From NCBI GenBank assembly GCA_930367205.1, contig OV884011.1, forward strand, positions 122,447,866 through 122,511,865: DNA of 64,000 nucleotides, in the 5' to 3' direction. The notes under the pieces were generated by a model, which was given only the letters and a program-made list of their open reading frames with translations, did not search any database and was not told where the DNA came from. The DNA comes from Acanthosoma haemorrhoidale. Lineage: Eukaryota; Arthropoda; Insecta; Hemiptera; Acanthosomatidae. Of the stretch, positions 12,490 through 26,200 are shown in pieces; position 1 is the first letter of the stretch, and each line of letters begins with the position of its first letter. Position numbers and translations under genes: made by a program.

Positions 12490-14046
12490 CATCAGCACAA
12501 GTCTGCAACATAAGGAACCTACACTGGAACTTGACTTTGACACTACAATTTGTTTTGTAGAATAACAATTGACAATGAATAGGAAAAGAAAGAAAAATCT
12601 GCAAATGTTCACTAGATGTCACCTTCAGAAAACTAGATGGTCAGTGACATCAAACAGATCCAAGAGTTTGCAGAGAAAGTTCGTCAGTGACAAAGGCAAA
12701 AGGAAGAAAGTTTTGAGGCAAAATTATTCATTAACTTGAGATATCAAGAAATTGGGGGAGGGAAAAACCAAAAAAAAAACGACACCTTTATCATTCATAA
12801 ATGAAGTTCCCATGGCTTTATTTTAAAGAGATATTTGAGACCATAATAGATTTACACTATTATGAGCATATGATGTAACATAATATGTATTTAGCATAGA
12901 TAATATTCATGATTAATTACGCACATTTTATAAAAATATCTCTGATTTAATGCATATTTCAACAAAGGAATGTACATAAATATTAATTAGAAAGCATCAA
13001 GGAACTGTAATACAACAGAAAAATTTCTTTCATTCTTAATTAATTCAGTTTTCAACTGAAAGAATAAGAAAACCTATATTCCTTGATTTGCTCGTTTATT
13101 TTTTTTATAAGATATATTATAAATATCAACAATTTTCTATTTCATTATTGTATAAATATTTTAACTAATTGCACAAGTTCATAAAGTCTTACATTCCTTT
13201 AGCGAGAAGATAAAAGGTCAAAATGGAAATAAAAGCTTATGCTCTTTCCATCGACTTTTAAGGATAAATTCGATAAAATATCAAATAAAATAAATAATAC
13301 AGAAAATATCATAACTACTATATAATGCCAGATTTTTATAAACTGGAACTGAATTAACAAAAATTTAAAGCTTAATGTGGATTTTCATATATTTAATTCT
13401 AAATAAAATAAATTCTGAAAATTAAAATAATTTTATTAAATAATCATTTCTAATTTAATAACATATATACAAGATATTTTTAATTAATATACAATTTTAT
13501 ATAAAGCATTACAAAAAATAAAAATAACAAAATCAATTAATAAAAGGATATTAACATCTAACATTGAGATACTAGTTATTAAGAAATAATAATTCTTTTT
13601 TAGACAATTTTCTATACATATGTAAAGAGAAAATCTAAACACATTAATAGCATGTAAAAATCTCAAAAATGATGTACTAATTACAATAATGTTAAAATTT
13701 TTATATCACTGGAAGGAAACTTCCGATTTAAACAAAAAGAAAAGGAAATAAAACACCAATAAGTGAGGTGTTGATGGAGCAAGAAAGATAGGACTGTATT
13801 TTTTTTGCAAAAACAAACTACAAAATTGTATTACATAATAATATAAAAAATCAACTAAAAAAATAGTGACATCATTATTCAATTGTTCCTAAGGCTCTTT
13901 AGAATATTAGTTTAAATTAATGTTGTACTAAGATACAACACTTCTTTCATGTAATTATATATTAAGGTATATACAGGTATAAATGTGAAAGAATGGATGT
14001 ATGACTCGGCAATCTTAAAACCAAAAATAAAATGACTCAAATTAGA
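12490..14046. other. AT-rich DNA downstream of AP3D1
   Basis: Nothing recognisable apart from low-complexity A/T tracts. The AP3D1 3' UTR must extend from 14046 leftwards into this stretch. I could not pick one polyadenylation signal with confidence. Confidence 0.4.
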
Positions 14047-14262
14047 TCATGATAGAACTGTGGAGGTGGCAGCCATAATCGCAGACAAGAGCGCAGGGCT
14101 ATCAGATTTGACATCAAGGCTGAGCCTTGATGGGTCAGACTTAATCAACAGGCAGACCTGGCTTTCAAGATTTCCAACCGCCTTGGCCCATAGCGTGGCT
14201 GCTCGGTCCTCTACTGTCTCCACTACACCCAATCCGGTTCCCTTACACACCAGTTTCAGTCT
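14047..14262 (-). CDS. AP3D1: AP3D1 terminal coding exon 26
   Basis: The acceptor TTTTGCAG precedes RLKLVCKGTGLGVVETVEDR. The exon runs on to LIKSDPSRLSLDVKSDSPAL and ends MAATSTVLS with a TGA at 14047-14049. This corresponds to the end of vertebrate delta, where the last beta strands are followed by LLSNLLEEMK. The intron before it is 4.8 kb and contains a mariner, a solo LTR and a Tigger-like remnant. Confidence 0.9.
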   Translation of the reverse strand, partial: RLKLVCKGTGLGVVETVEDRAATLWAKAVGNLESQVCLLIKSDPSRLSLDVKSDSPALLSAIMAATSTVLS

Positions 14263-17200
14263 CTGCAAAACACAATAAAAACGTTATCAACATATTTTAT
14301 CATTGAAAGTAACTCTTGATAAACTTTTTTTTTTTGAGTAGATGGATGCCAGTTGTGGAGTTAAACCTTGATAAATAAAATAGATCTTTGTCTGACCAAA
14401 GCTATAATTTAAAGCAACTTGTCTTCACTTGGTAATTTTCTCCATTGGCTGAACAGGATTTGTTCATTATGGCCCATATCCCCCTTTCTGTATGAAAAAA
14501 AGAAGTGGCCTCTAAAAAAATAATCTCAGGTTCAGGGCCTCGAGGATAATAGAGATTTAGTACAATCTTGATTATCCAGGATTGAAAAATCTATTGTTTA
14601 AATACAATAAATTTATGTGTCACGTAATGTAACATTGTTAATTCAACCCATGACCCATGGATCAAAGGGAGTGAAGATCAGAAAGACTTTTCTACATTTT
14701 ATTCTTGAATAAAACTGTGTGAATCCATGAAGGTTGTCTTGTAAATGTGGACGATAAACAATGAAATGCGATTTTTGCTGTTTGTGATTGCCTTCAATAG
14801 CACTTTAACTTGTCTGGGGGAAAATTTTAGAAGTCGATGAGGAAAGCTAAATCTGCAACATGATGAACAAAACAACATTGAAACTTGTCTTGAGATAGTG
14901 GAAACAATTTCTGATTTCAATAAAGAAAACAAAGACATAATGGTTTAATGGATGGAAAGTGATAAGAATGTTAAAGGGTACAAACAGCTCACTAATGATA
15001 AAATAGTCCATGCCCACATTCATTCGCGAAGTGAGCCTAGCACTTCCTAACGCGATATTCGGGACATTGAGGTGGATTCATTTGATTCAACCATAAAAAA
15101 AATGACTACACTCAAGCACTAGAGACAGTTGACTAGCTTATCACCTATTTAGATGATCAAAATTCTGAATGTGCAAAAATTATAGCTTTAAGAAGCATAA
15201 AAACAGAGGTTAGAAAAATCAAACCAGAAAGTGAAAAACAAAAACTGATAACAGAGTGCCTACAATATATTTTAATTAAGTCGTGTATATACAATATTAT
15301 ACATGTATGTATTTATTTATTTCTATAAGTATGTACTCAAGTACTTTTGGAAAATAAAAATATAATTGTGAGTTGAAAATTGGTGTTTTTTTGTTTATTT
15401 ACATCATAGTTAGGCTATAAAAATGTGTTTTACAATTATCAGTGTTTTTTTATTATTCAGGGATAACCTCCCCACCATAACCCGTGGATAACTGCAGATT
15501 AAAAAAAAAAATTATTTTGGGACCAAGTCCTCTACAAACAAATAATAGTTAAAAAAAAAAATCAATTCTGGCTAACAAAACAAATATCACATAACAAAAA
15601 GAAATATTATTATAAAACATAATAATAAGAAAATAAAAACTATTATTAAAAAAAAAAAAGTAGTTATTAAAAAATTTATGCCGGACCACACTCCCCACAT
15701 CCCAAATCCCATGACGATTAATATCCACCCTCAAACTCAAATTTTTCCCACCATCTCCTTCCATTTCAAACATGCCAACTGTTAGTCACCTCTCTGATCT
15801 TCCCCCATTTTGACTATGATTGAATGGTGAATAGAGGCCTCTCTGAAGATCTAGAGGCTCGACTAGGCTGACAAGAGGCTGATGAACTGTTTCCTTATAT
15901 TTATACTCTGGATCCCTAGAAACTACCACTGTTTCGGAGTGCTACTCTGAGTTGATATACCCTTCATCAGTTCATAGCCTATAATACCTGTCATCCCTCC
16001 AATGTGGCACCATCATGACTCTAAAGTTACCTTTACACTATTCTCCAATTCAAATCAGCTACCAAATCTCATTATACCAGATCCCACCCATCCAACCTGA
16101 ATTCCCTTCCCATAAGTTAGCCTCCTTTGATCATTCTTTTCTTATCCATGCATAAACCAGTGAAACTTTATAACTCTCCTAGGAATATTCTATGCCACCC
16201 ATCACTCTTAATCTATGTATTATTACAGGATAATCACAAGAGACAAATAACCTTGTATTATAAATGTTGTGGCCACCTCTTAATTACGAATAATTAGAAG
16301 TTCCCCTCTTCTCGGACCAGAAAATATCTATCTATGTTTCCATATGTTTAATAAAGCTTATGACGTCAGGCTGAGAGGGGAGAGAAGCTAGTGGGGGAAA
16401 CAGCCGCAGGTGGGGACCCATCCCTACCACGGCTGGCCTGCCTATATAAACCAGGTCCTTAGAGCGGACCGGATAACGAACAGGACCGTCACTTGGAACA
16501 CTACTCTCTCTTCTCACTCTGCACTGGCGCTTGCTGCTCTACTTAAGCCGTGGTCTTCTCATTCAACTACCTCTGCATCTCTCTCTCCTAACCTCGCTAT
16601 GTTTTAGTCCGGCGTTGTCAGACCCCACACCTTCCTAGTGGGAATCTCTGCCTTCGTCTCGCTAAAACTAGCACCTACCTCCTTGGGAGAGGCCTCTCCC
16701 TCGTGGACGACGGTTGCCGTAGCCCTACAAACTTTACCTAGTAGCGTCTCCCACGGCAATCCAGTCTGCTTCTCTCCGGCTCACACTCGCCTTTGGGATC
16801 CGGGCGGTTTTCGCCTACCCTTAGACACCGAGTGTGAATTTGTGGTCATTCCAAGACCACATAAACTAGCTATAAACCTACCCTGTTCCTCTTCTCCTGA
16901 ACATAGTGCACTGTCGGGGCACACCTTTTAAGATCTTATGGAGTCAGATCAAAACGAATTAGGCTGCCCGCCGACTAGGCCAGCAGTCAGGGTGAAAGAC
17001 CACAGGTCCACCCGCTCTATCTTTTTCTTGGTGCTCGCCGGACGGCGGCAGAAGTTGTAGTGACCCTAGCCCGCGGCGGGCATCTCCTCCCCACTTTGGG
17101 GATATTTGACTAACTTTGACCCGACAATAAATTTATGACATCTAGAAAAATAGTTTGCACTTTTTTGTTAATCTTAGAAGACAAAGTGATGAAATAAAGC

Positions 17201-20200
17201 TTTTTTTTTTGTTTCATTTCATTTCCTTCTGCCCCCCCTTATCTATAATTCAGTTCACAACCTTAGCCATATATATAATCAATTTACATTAGATTAAGTT
17301 AACAACAGCTGAGCTAAAAAAATTTCAAGTGGCTACAGAATGAAAATTCAATATTATATTCCCTTAAATTTTCTAGACGAAATACAAGGTTTGATCAAAA
17401 AGTAACGAGAATTTTATAATTTTGTTATGATTCCGATAGTAATAAATTTTTTTATCATGTTGGTACACATGTCTCTGAAATACATTGAAATTTGCAGCTG
17501 TTTTTAATGTTTACTTTTTTGGTAGCAGTCACTAAGGTTTATATGTGCTTGGTGTTCTTGGCGATTTTTAGTTTCGAAAAAAAATAGATCAAAGAATTTG
17601 TATTAAATTTTGTCAAAAAAATGAAATAAAGTGCAGCAAAGTTTTTGACATGTTTACAGTGGAGTTTGGAGAACTTGCTATGAGTAAAGCAAGAGTTTAT
17701 GAGTGGTATGGACATTTCAAAGAGGGCCTTGAAGATGTTGAAGATGAGGATCGAGCTGGGCCCCATAACACTTCCATAAATGATAAAAACATCACAAAGA
17801 AGTTAAGAAAATGATTCTGGATGATCGCAGAATTACTATTAGAGAGGTTGGTGATAAAGTGAAGTTAATATATCATTTGGATCGTGCCAAGTGATTTTTT
17901 CCATAGTTTTGGGCATGAAACGTGTGGCAGCAACGTTCATTCCAAAATTGTTGAATTTCGACCAAAAAAAAAAAAAACATTGCATGGATATCGCCACAAA
18001 GAATTACTGAACAAAGTAACCAACAATCCAGAGTTTGTTAAATGTATCATAACAGGTGACAAAACATGGGTGGGTATATGAGTATGACGTGGAAACCAAG
18101 GCGCAATCTTCGCAATGGAAGCGAACTAAAGAGCCAAGACTGAAATAATTTGAAAAGTTTGATCAAAAGTTAAGTTTCTTCTCACTGTTTTCTTTGATTT
18201 CAATGGTGTAGAGCATCATGAGTTCCTGCCAGAAGGTCGTAGGGTCAATAAAGTATAGTACTTGGAAGTAATGCGTCGTTTACGAGAAGCGATCCAATGA
18301 CCGGAACTGTGGCAAAACAATTTTTGGAAATTGCATCACGATAAAGCTCCTGCACACACCTCACTGATTGTTCGAAATCGTTTAGCAAAAAACAACACCG
18401 TTGTGTTACTTCAGCCACCATATTCGCTGGACATGGCTCCCTGCGACTTCTTTTAGTTCCTGAAGTTGAAAAAAACCCTTGAAAGAACAACGTTTTAACA
18501 CCATTGATGAGCTAAAAAAAAAGATCGCTGAAGGAGCTAAGAGCTATATCAAAAAGTGAGTTTGAAAAATGCTTCGAACTTTGGAAAAAGCGCTGCACAA
18601 GTGCATTAGATCTAAGGGGGATTACTGTGAAGGGGACAAAATTGCTATCGATGAATAAATAAAAAAATTTCAAGATAAACAAAAATTCTCATTACTTTTT
18701 TATCAAACCTTGTATTCTTATTTTTATGAGTATGTTTTGTTCATGAAAAAAAAAACTTTCCAGCTATTCTAAAATAGGTGTCACCCTGTATTGAAAACAA
18801 TTTGGTAGATTCCTCAAACAAAAACATGACAAGAAGATGTTTCAAATTTTTACTTATCTTTCTATTTATAGAGTAATAAATTTTTACCTTTACCTAACTA
18901 TAATAAAAAATGTAATGGCATTAAAGGAGCAAGACTTTTTTTGAGTAATTTGAATCCTGTATTAAAATATTTGTGGGTCTCAACACCAGTTAATATTCTA
19001 TAGAAAATATTTTTGGTCATTTTAAAAAACAAATTAACGATTCACACATACCTGTTGGAATGTTTGAGGAGGTACAATAGGTGAAAGAGTTAAAGCAGCT
19101 GAGTGCTGTAACTGTGATGTTACAATCTCAGATGGCGGAGACTCACAGTTCAGAAAAACAGCCAGCGGTATGGTAAGCCAAACATCCAGCTTATCTTCTA
19201 ATTGTTCACCATTTGTACACTACAAATATAAACCAAAATGTAAGCTAACATTTATGTATAAATCAAATAGTAGCCCTATAACCTATAACAGGCCCTTGTT
19301 ATTATATTAATATTAATTCAACCCATCCGGTTTTATTATCCGGTTTAGATCCTTCCATAAAAAGTAGAGATGTAAAGATGCACACTGTTGTACATTTTTG
19401 TAAACATATTGTTTGCATTTATTAAATTAAAAAGAAAGTAAAGAGTTATAATATTTGATTTTTGTATGAGACATTAGTTTTAAACAGTTTGTAATAAATG
19501 TGTTATTATAATGTTTATTGAAACGAGGTATGTAATAATAATGTTTTGCAAGGTTAGAATGAAATTAGCCTATAGATGTCAGTGTTTTTGCAATTAAGAA
19601 AATGAATTTAGTTTTTAATAGTTTACTTTTCTAACATGCTCAGAAATATAAATCAGCGATTTCATTTATTTCCGTAATCCATTTGTTCATTGCGATGATC
19701 TTTAGGCTTTGTTAACCAACAAAAGCCCCCAAAAAACCTACAAGCTTCACATCAACAGAAAAGTAATTGAAATTTTTAATTCAAACTTTGTAGAGCAGAA
19801 TCCTGAAAACTTACTGCAGGGGAGGAGGAATAACATTCATGGTTTACTTTTTTTTATAATCAAAAATTTCAACACAAAAATTACAACCTTTCCTATAAGT
19901 TGAAGAACAAAAGAACTTAAACAACGTCTGATTTTGTCTTCCCACAAGTTAGTATTCCTATTTTACAACCACTTATCAAATGCTAATATTAGCAACATTC
20001 TGAACTTGATAATGGCAGTATTAATGCAGAAAGCGCTAGGTAAATTAGAAATAGAAGACAAAAGTAAGAAGACAAAATTGGACATTATTTACTTGATCTA
20101 AACCCACAACCAGCAATTAACCCATAATAAAATAACTATTGCTATAAAAAAAATTGTGGTCGTTCAACAAACTTTTTGCAGGTTTAGTAAAGTACATTTT

Positions 20201-23200
20201 GTATTAGTATACTTTAAATTGTAAATTATTTTAGTATAAAATAAGTTTTGCTTACTAGCTGCATGTATGACACAGTTGCACGCAACCTATTCAATGGTGT
20301 TATTTCATTTATCCTGAGAGTTAGTGCTGTTTCACCGCTGGCTCCAGGGGAGAGAAGAAGACCTAATTTTCTCCTGACTTCAACACTGCCAAGCTTCAAA
20401 AAATATAATTTTTTATTTGGTAATCATGACATCAGCAGGCACTATATAATATATGATTCAATTCTGCTATAAATACACTACTAATACATTCTTACGTAAG
20501 ATAAGATACGTACTAGATATCAAGGTGTCAAAGTATTGACAGTAATATCATATTTCAAAGTTAAAAAATATTTAATGAAGTTTATTAGTTGCAAACAAGG
20601 ATTATTAAAAGAGAGATAACTTAAACTATTAAATTTTACTGATAGGTCATCAGAAATAGTTGACTTTCCAACACTGACATGAACAACAAATTATTTAAAT
20701 CAAATCCCTTTTTATTAATTAATCAAGTTTTATTTTGTCAAAATTTGTCTGAAAGATATGTTTCCAATTTGAATATATCATAGATAAATAAATCGGCAAC
20801 TCTTTTTTCACAAGTAAAAAAAAAATTATTGTGCAGTAATTTAGAGTAATAATAAATTGAGAATTATAGAAATTAGCTAATAATTTCTCCTTCTCCAAAT
20901 GGGTTCCTTATTATTCATTAACTTGTTAATTTTTTGGCCAAGTACAGGATTAAGAAAAATTCTTGTATGATACATGAATTTATAGAATTCTTATATAGAA
21001 TATTTATAGTGTGTGTGTGTGTGTGTGTGCACGCGCGCGCGCGTGCTGGCGGGGGAGCATGCCCAGCACAATTGTGCAGTTCCAACACCCCAGAAACGAA
21101 AACTCAAACTTTTAGACAACTGTTCCAAAACACTCTAAACCAAGTTTAAAATCGATTTGTGATTGGCAAAAAGGCCCGAGAAATCCATCAGAGGCTAAGA
21201 ATCAGACTCACACTCGCCGTAAAAAGTTAGGTTATAAATTATAGACATGTCAAGTGTCAACAGTCAAATTAAAAGAAAAGAATTAAAACAACTAAAGAAT
21301 TAATTAAAGATATGTAACTCTAATTATTTAATGCGAAGTTCACTATTTCAATTAAATTTTGTTGATTAATAATTGAGTATTCACTTTAAAATTATTAATA
21401 ATTGAAAATTTAAATCAGTATGCATTAATTGCAATATTAATTACAAATAAATTAATCATTAAAAAGCGGCTGGAATACTAATTTTGGTACTTAGAAAATA
21501 AGAATTTGGCCGCATTTTAATTTGTACAACCTAAACATTTTGTTTGGTTTCTTTTTGTTACATAGTGATTGTTTGACAATTAGAGAGATTATCACCATGG
21601 ATAAGATGCAAGTAAATTATCTTAAAATGTTGCTTTCTAGGAATAAATCAACATATCTCTTTTTAATTTCAGAACTTAGAGAATTCAACGTTTTTCAGCC
21701 CGCCAATGCGACCCCCAGTGGAACCCCCCCCTAAAAAATACTTTTTAGGTTCTTCTAAAATAGAAACTCAGGAATTGGATCCAAAAAAGGATCCACACAA
21801 CCAAAATCATGATGATCAAAAAGAAATGCTTAAAAAATTAAAACGCAAAATCAGTACGATTGAAAAAATAGGATAGACTGAAATACAGTATAGAGGTTCA
21901 AAACAGAAACCGAAAGCTTCTGTTATAAAAACAAAAAAGAATTCATGTTTTTGCAGTCCAACAGCCCGGATCATAGAAAAGTAAATGGTTTTACCTATGA
22001 ACAAAATAACGTTAAAAAAATTAAAACGCAAAATCAGTACGATTGAAAAAATAGGATAGACTGAAATACAGTATAGAGGTTCAAAATAGAAACCGAAAGC
22101 TTCTGTTATAAAAACAAAAAAGAATTCATGTTTTTGCAGTCCAACAGCCCGGATCATAGAAAAGTAAATGGTTTTACCTATGAACAAAATAACGTAATGA
22201 GTAATGAAGTAAAATAACCTTTTGAAAGGGTCAACAGTCAGAGATTGGAAAGTGTTCTAAAAGAGTTCGAGATCAGGTAATGTTCGCGCATCTTCAAAAA
22301 ATAATCACAAACTAGTTGTAAACTAGTCCGTGATCCTGTGTTGGAACAAACATATTGTTCTAGCATTAAGCCACAGATAAATATTTGTCTGAGGAATTCT
22401 CTGCTGCTGACATATGTTCTAATCAAAATAATAAATAATTGGATTTAATTATAATTTTTTTATTGCCTTTACATTTAATACAGAGCTGCTTCCCTCCTCA
22501 TCAACATCTAAACAATGAATTACCTCATTAATCAGTTGAATGTCATTAGAATCCGAAACGTTGATTTCCATATTTCGTACGGTGTCCTTACTGTTGTTAG
22601 TTATAACTAAATATGCCACAGCTTGACACTCCATTCCACCGGCATGCCTTACATGATAATCCTTAAAAAAAAAAATTGTATCTTAATTTGCAGATATGCA
22701 GAAAATTTTCACAAAAATATATAAATAGAATCTTACGAGACTGATTGTGTTATTTTTAGCCAGCCTTGTGAGAGATGGTTGACTAACAGGAATATGTGAT
22801 TCTTTAGATGGAGTAGAAATTCCTAATGCTTCTTCATAGCCATCTTTTATGTTTACTAGATCACCAAGCATATCATTTTCATTAACCGTTGTCCTCTTAC
22901 CTGTAAAAATCATAAAACTCAACTAAAACTCCTTCAAAAGATTCTAGCTTTGACTATTTTTCAGGGGTTATAGGAGCTCAATTAGAGAAATTGAAAAGAC
23001 TAAGAATTCAAAAAGATGTGTCAGTTAGATGTAACTTTAGTGGAAAGCAAGAAGTATCGGGTGGGTTCGAATCCTAACCCTGTGAAAATTTTTATTTCTT
23101 TAATAATTATGAAACCAGTGAGATTATAGGCTACAACTTGTAGTTATTAACATAAAACTAAACATTTAATATGCAATACAAAAAAAATAATGGTCTGATA

Positions 23201-26200
23201 TCAGCATTTTCTTGGAGAGAAGCTGTTAAACCTGCCACCAAGGAGATCTTTACTGATTTACTGATCTAATGTGTTTAGGTATTGGTACATTATGGGGTCT
23301 AGGAATGACCAAGAATTTACACTCAGTATCTAAGGTAGGGTAGCCGAAAACCAAAGGCGAGTGTGAACCGGAAAGAGGCAGATTGAACTACTGGGAGGGG
23401 TGGGAGTTCCTCTAGGAAGGTTGTGTTGTGGTCCACAGAAGCCTTTGTTCACGTGGAAAGGGTCCCTTCCTCCCTTCCAAGGAGATGCTTGTCTAGCAGG
23501 TAGAAGCCGGGAAACTCCACTGGGGAGAGGTTGTGGAGGCTGACAGCACCGAGACTATATCTAGGCAGGTAAGGAATGGAGAGGTGCAGAGGTAAGGAAT
23601 GAATTAGGAAGAAAGAGGTAAATGAATAAGAAAGCCATGGTTTTAGTAGAGCAGACCAGCAAGCAGCCAGTGCAGCTGAAATGAACAGTTCAAAGGTGAA
23701 CCAAGACTACTTTGAGTTCTGTGGCAAGGGAGATATGAGCAACACTGCCGACATGGACCAATCAGAAACGGTCACGTGATTATCTGTAATGTGGCAGCCT
23801 TTGAACGAGCCGATCAACTGATTTTATCTAATAAAAAATATATTACAATTTTGTGATGTGGTACTAATAATTTCATAACAATAATCAGTTTTGAACACAA
23901 ATTATTTTCATTGAGCACGATAGTACTTTAATTTGTGACCTATGACATTGGTTTATTCATAGTAGAGGTTATATAGGTTTTAATTATTGTGGCTTTTAAT
24001 AATTAATTTTGTTTGTCTCACATGTTGCAGGATTGATATTTTTATCATATGACTTTTTATTTTAGCAACTGAATATGACAGCTTAGAGCTGTCAAACGTT
24101 TTTGTTCACTAAACTAAACTATATTGTTGTTTATACCAAAAGCATACCCACAACCTGCGGTAATTATAAAATATTGTCCATAAGCTCTCAAAATGTATGA
24201 CTATCATCATCCTTAACCTAAGGCACATTTTAAGGAACTGAACAATTGAAAGGGTGTAACCTCTAATGTGTTCTTGCCGATTGAGAATATGAAAATATGG
24301 TCTGACCAAATACAGCCACAAAAAATCCTCTAGCCAAATAAGTTGCTTGTAGTAATGATCTGGCATTATTTGGGCATTAAACTACCGGTAGTCTACATAA
24401 GCCATCTGGTTTATTGATTTCATGCTAAGGACACATCTATTGGCTCATTTCTAATTCTAATATCCACTTAAAGTCCTCTTGACTTTGAGATATACCTAGG
24501 TTTTAACTTTCATAAGGACTATGGAAGTTAGTATCGGTCATACTTCACTGGTTCCTTGTCAGCTGATGGTTTTGGGATACCAGGCAATTACAGTGGAAGA
24601 TTTGGGCAGAGCTAACTACCATGAAAAGCTTATATACAAGAGTGAGAAACCAAACTATTTTTGTACAAAGTGATTTATTTCATATTTTTTTACCAAAAGC
24701 CGTTAATCTCCTTCAAAGTGCTCTCCATTGGAGTCGATACATTTGTCCAATCTTTTATTCTACTGTTCGAAACAATTTTTAAATCCTTTTTTTGTGATGC
24801 CAGACAGCACCTTTGTCGTTCAACGTGCCCAAAAAGGTTTCCTTTCAAGTCCCTTTTCATTTTGGGGAATAAAAAGAAGTCCCAGGGGCTAGATAAGTGA
24901 ATATGGGGCACAGTGGTCATATCATTTTCAGTCAAAAATTGATGCACAGAGAGGGCTGTGTGAGCGGGAGCATTGTCATGATGGAAAAATCAGTCCCTTC
25001 ACTTCCACAAATCAGGCTTTTTCCTCTGCGAACTGTTATGCAATCTTTTCAAAATTTCCAGGTAAAAAACCTGGTTAACTGTCTGACCCGGGGAAACAAA
25101 CTCTGAATAGACAACTCCTCTCACATTGAAAAAACAAATGAGTATCGTCTTAATGTTTGATCTCACAATGACAAGGGACATCCAAAGCGTGGTTGACCAT
25201 TAACTGAGTCATTTTTCAACTTTAAAATGTGAAAACCTCTTAAACACTCAAGTTTTCCCCATAGCATCATTCTTGTAGTCCCCTTTTAACATTTTAAGAG
25301 TTTCTGCGCCAGTTTTCCCCAAGCAGGAAGTAAAACTTGACAGCCATGTGCTGTTCACGAAAACCAGCCATCACAAAAACAATGAGCGTGCAAAACAACT
25401 GTCACAAATAAACTAACACAAGCAGAATGGAACCTTCTCCAGTGACGGCACTTGGCATACTGACTGGTGAAAAGTTGCTTTTTACGGTCCTAACATCAAA
25501 GCCCTGTACTTCAAAAACTCAGCCACAAACATCAGTTTGGTTTTACACCCTTGTACTTGTAGGCAGATCCTTGAAAATCCTTCCTTTGTAGGAACACCCA
25601 GTGGTCTCAACTCAATAAGTTCTCTACCCTGAAGCAAACCATGGTTTTTATCCGATCCCAATATCATTCCTAGCAGAGCCATTTGGCCCTGTGATAAGTG
25701 GGGCAACCACATACTATCTGGCACTTTGCATTTTTTTGTACTAAGTTCATGTTAGAAGAGAAAAGGGCCTAATGGCTAACGCTAAAGCCTTTATCTTGAA
25801 CAAGCAAGTGCTTTTGATCTTCCCATCACAATTCCTGTTATTATTTCGGGTCAATTTAAAATCCTTCGATGCCCTGAAATTTAACACTACACTCTCTCCT
25901 TACAAATCCAGGAAATACCAGGTATTTATAACAAGTAAATATTTAAAATATCAAGATACATAAGGATGGGAATGAGATGTAATATCTTACTTTTTTTACT
26001 ATGCTTTGATGACTTATGACTTTTATCAACAGTCTTATTTTCCTTAATACTAATCTTCTTTTTTTTCTTTTTTCGATCATCATTTTGAGAAGATAATGGC
26101 ATCTCATTGTAGTCACTATGTAAATGATCATTGTTTTCCTTTAAAAAACAAATATTAATTAGAAATTTTTAAAAAATGTGGGTGAAAAGCTAAAGTAACA

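Noticed and set aside
13484..13666. Hydrophobic 60-codon frame
   Set aside because: Composition is what random AT-rich DNA gives. No start context or homologous motif.
16332..16931. Open frames of 61-97 codons
   Set aside because: They lie entirely inside the solo LTR, which is GC-richer and non-coding.
22449..22634. A separate 61-residue protein ending LNVKAIKKL
   Set aside because: It is AP3D1 exon 23 read through its donor at 22523. The next exon joins in phase.
23020..23110. Possible functional tRNA gene (perfect box B)
   Set aside because: Acceptor and anticodon stems do not pair, and the sequence continues into a T/A-rich SINE-like tail.
25482..25724. 80-codon minus-strand frame next to the second mariner
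   Set aside because: No recognisable domain, so it could not be assigned to the mariner or to any host gene.
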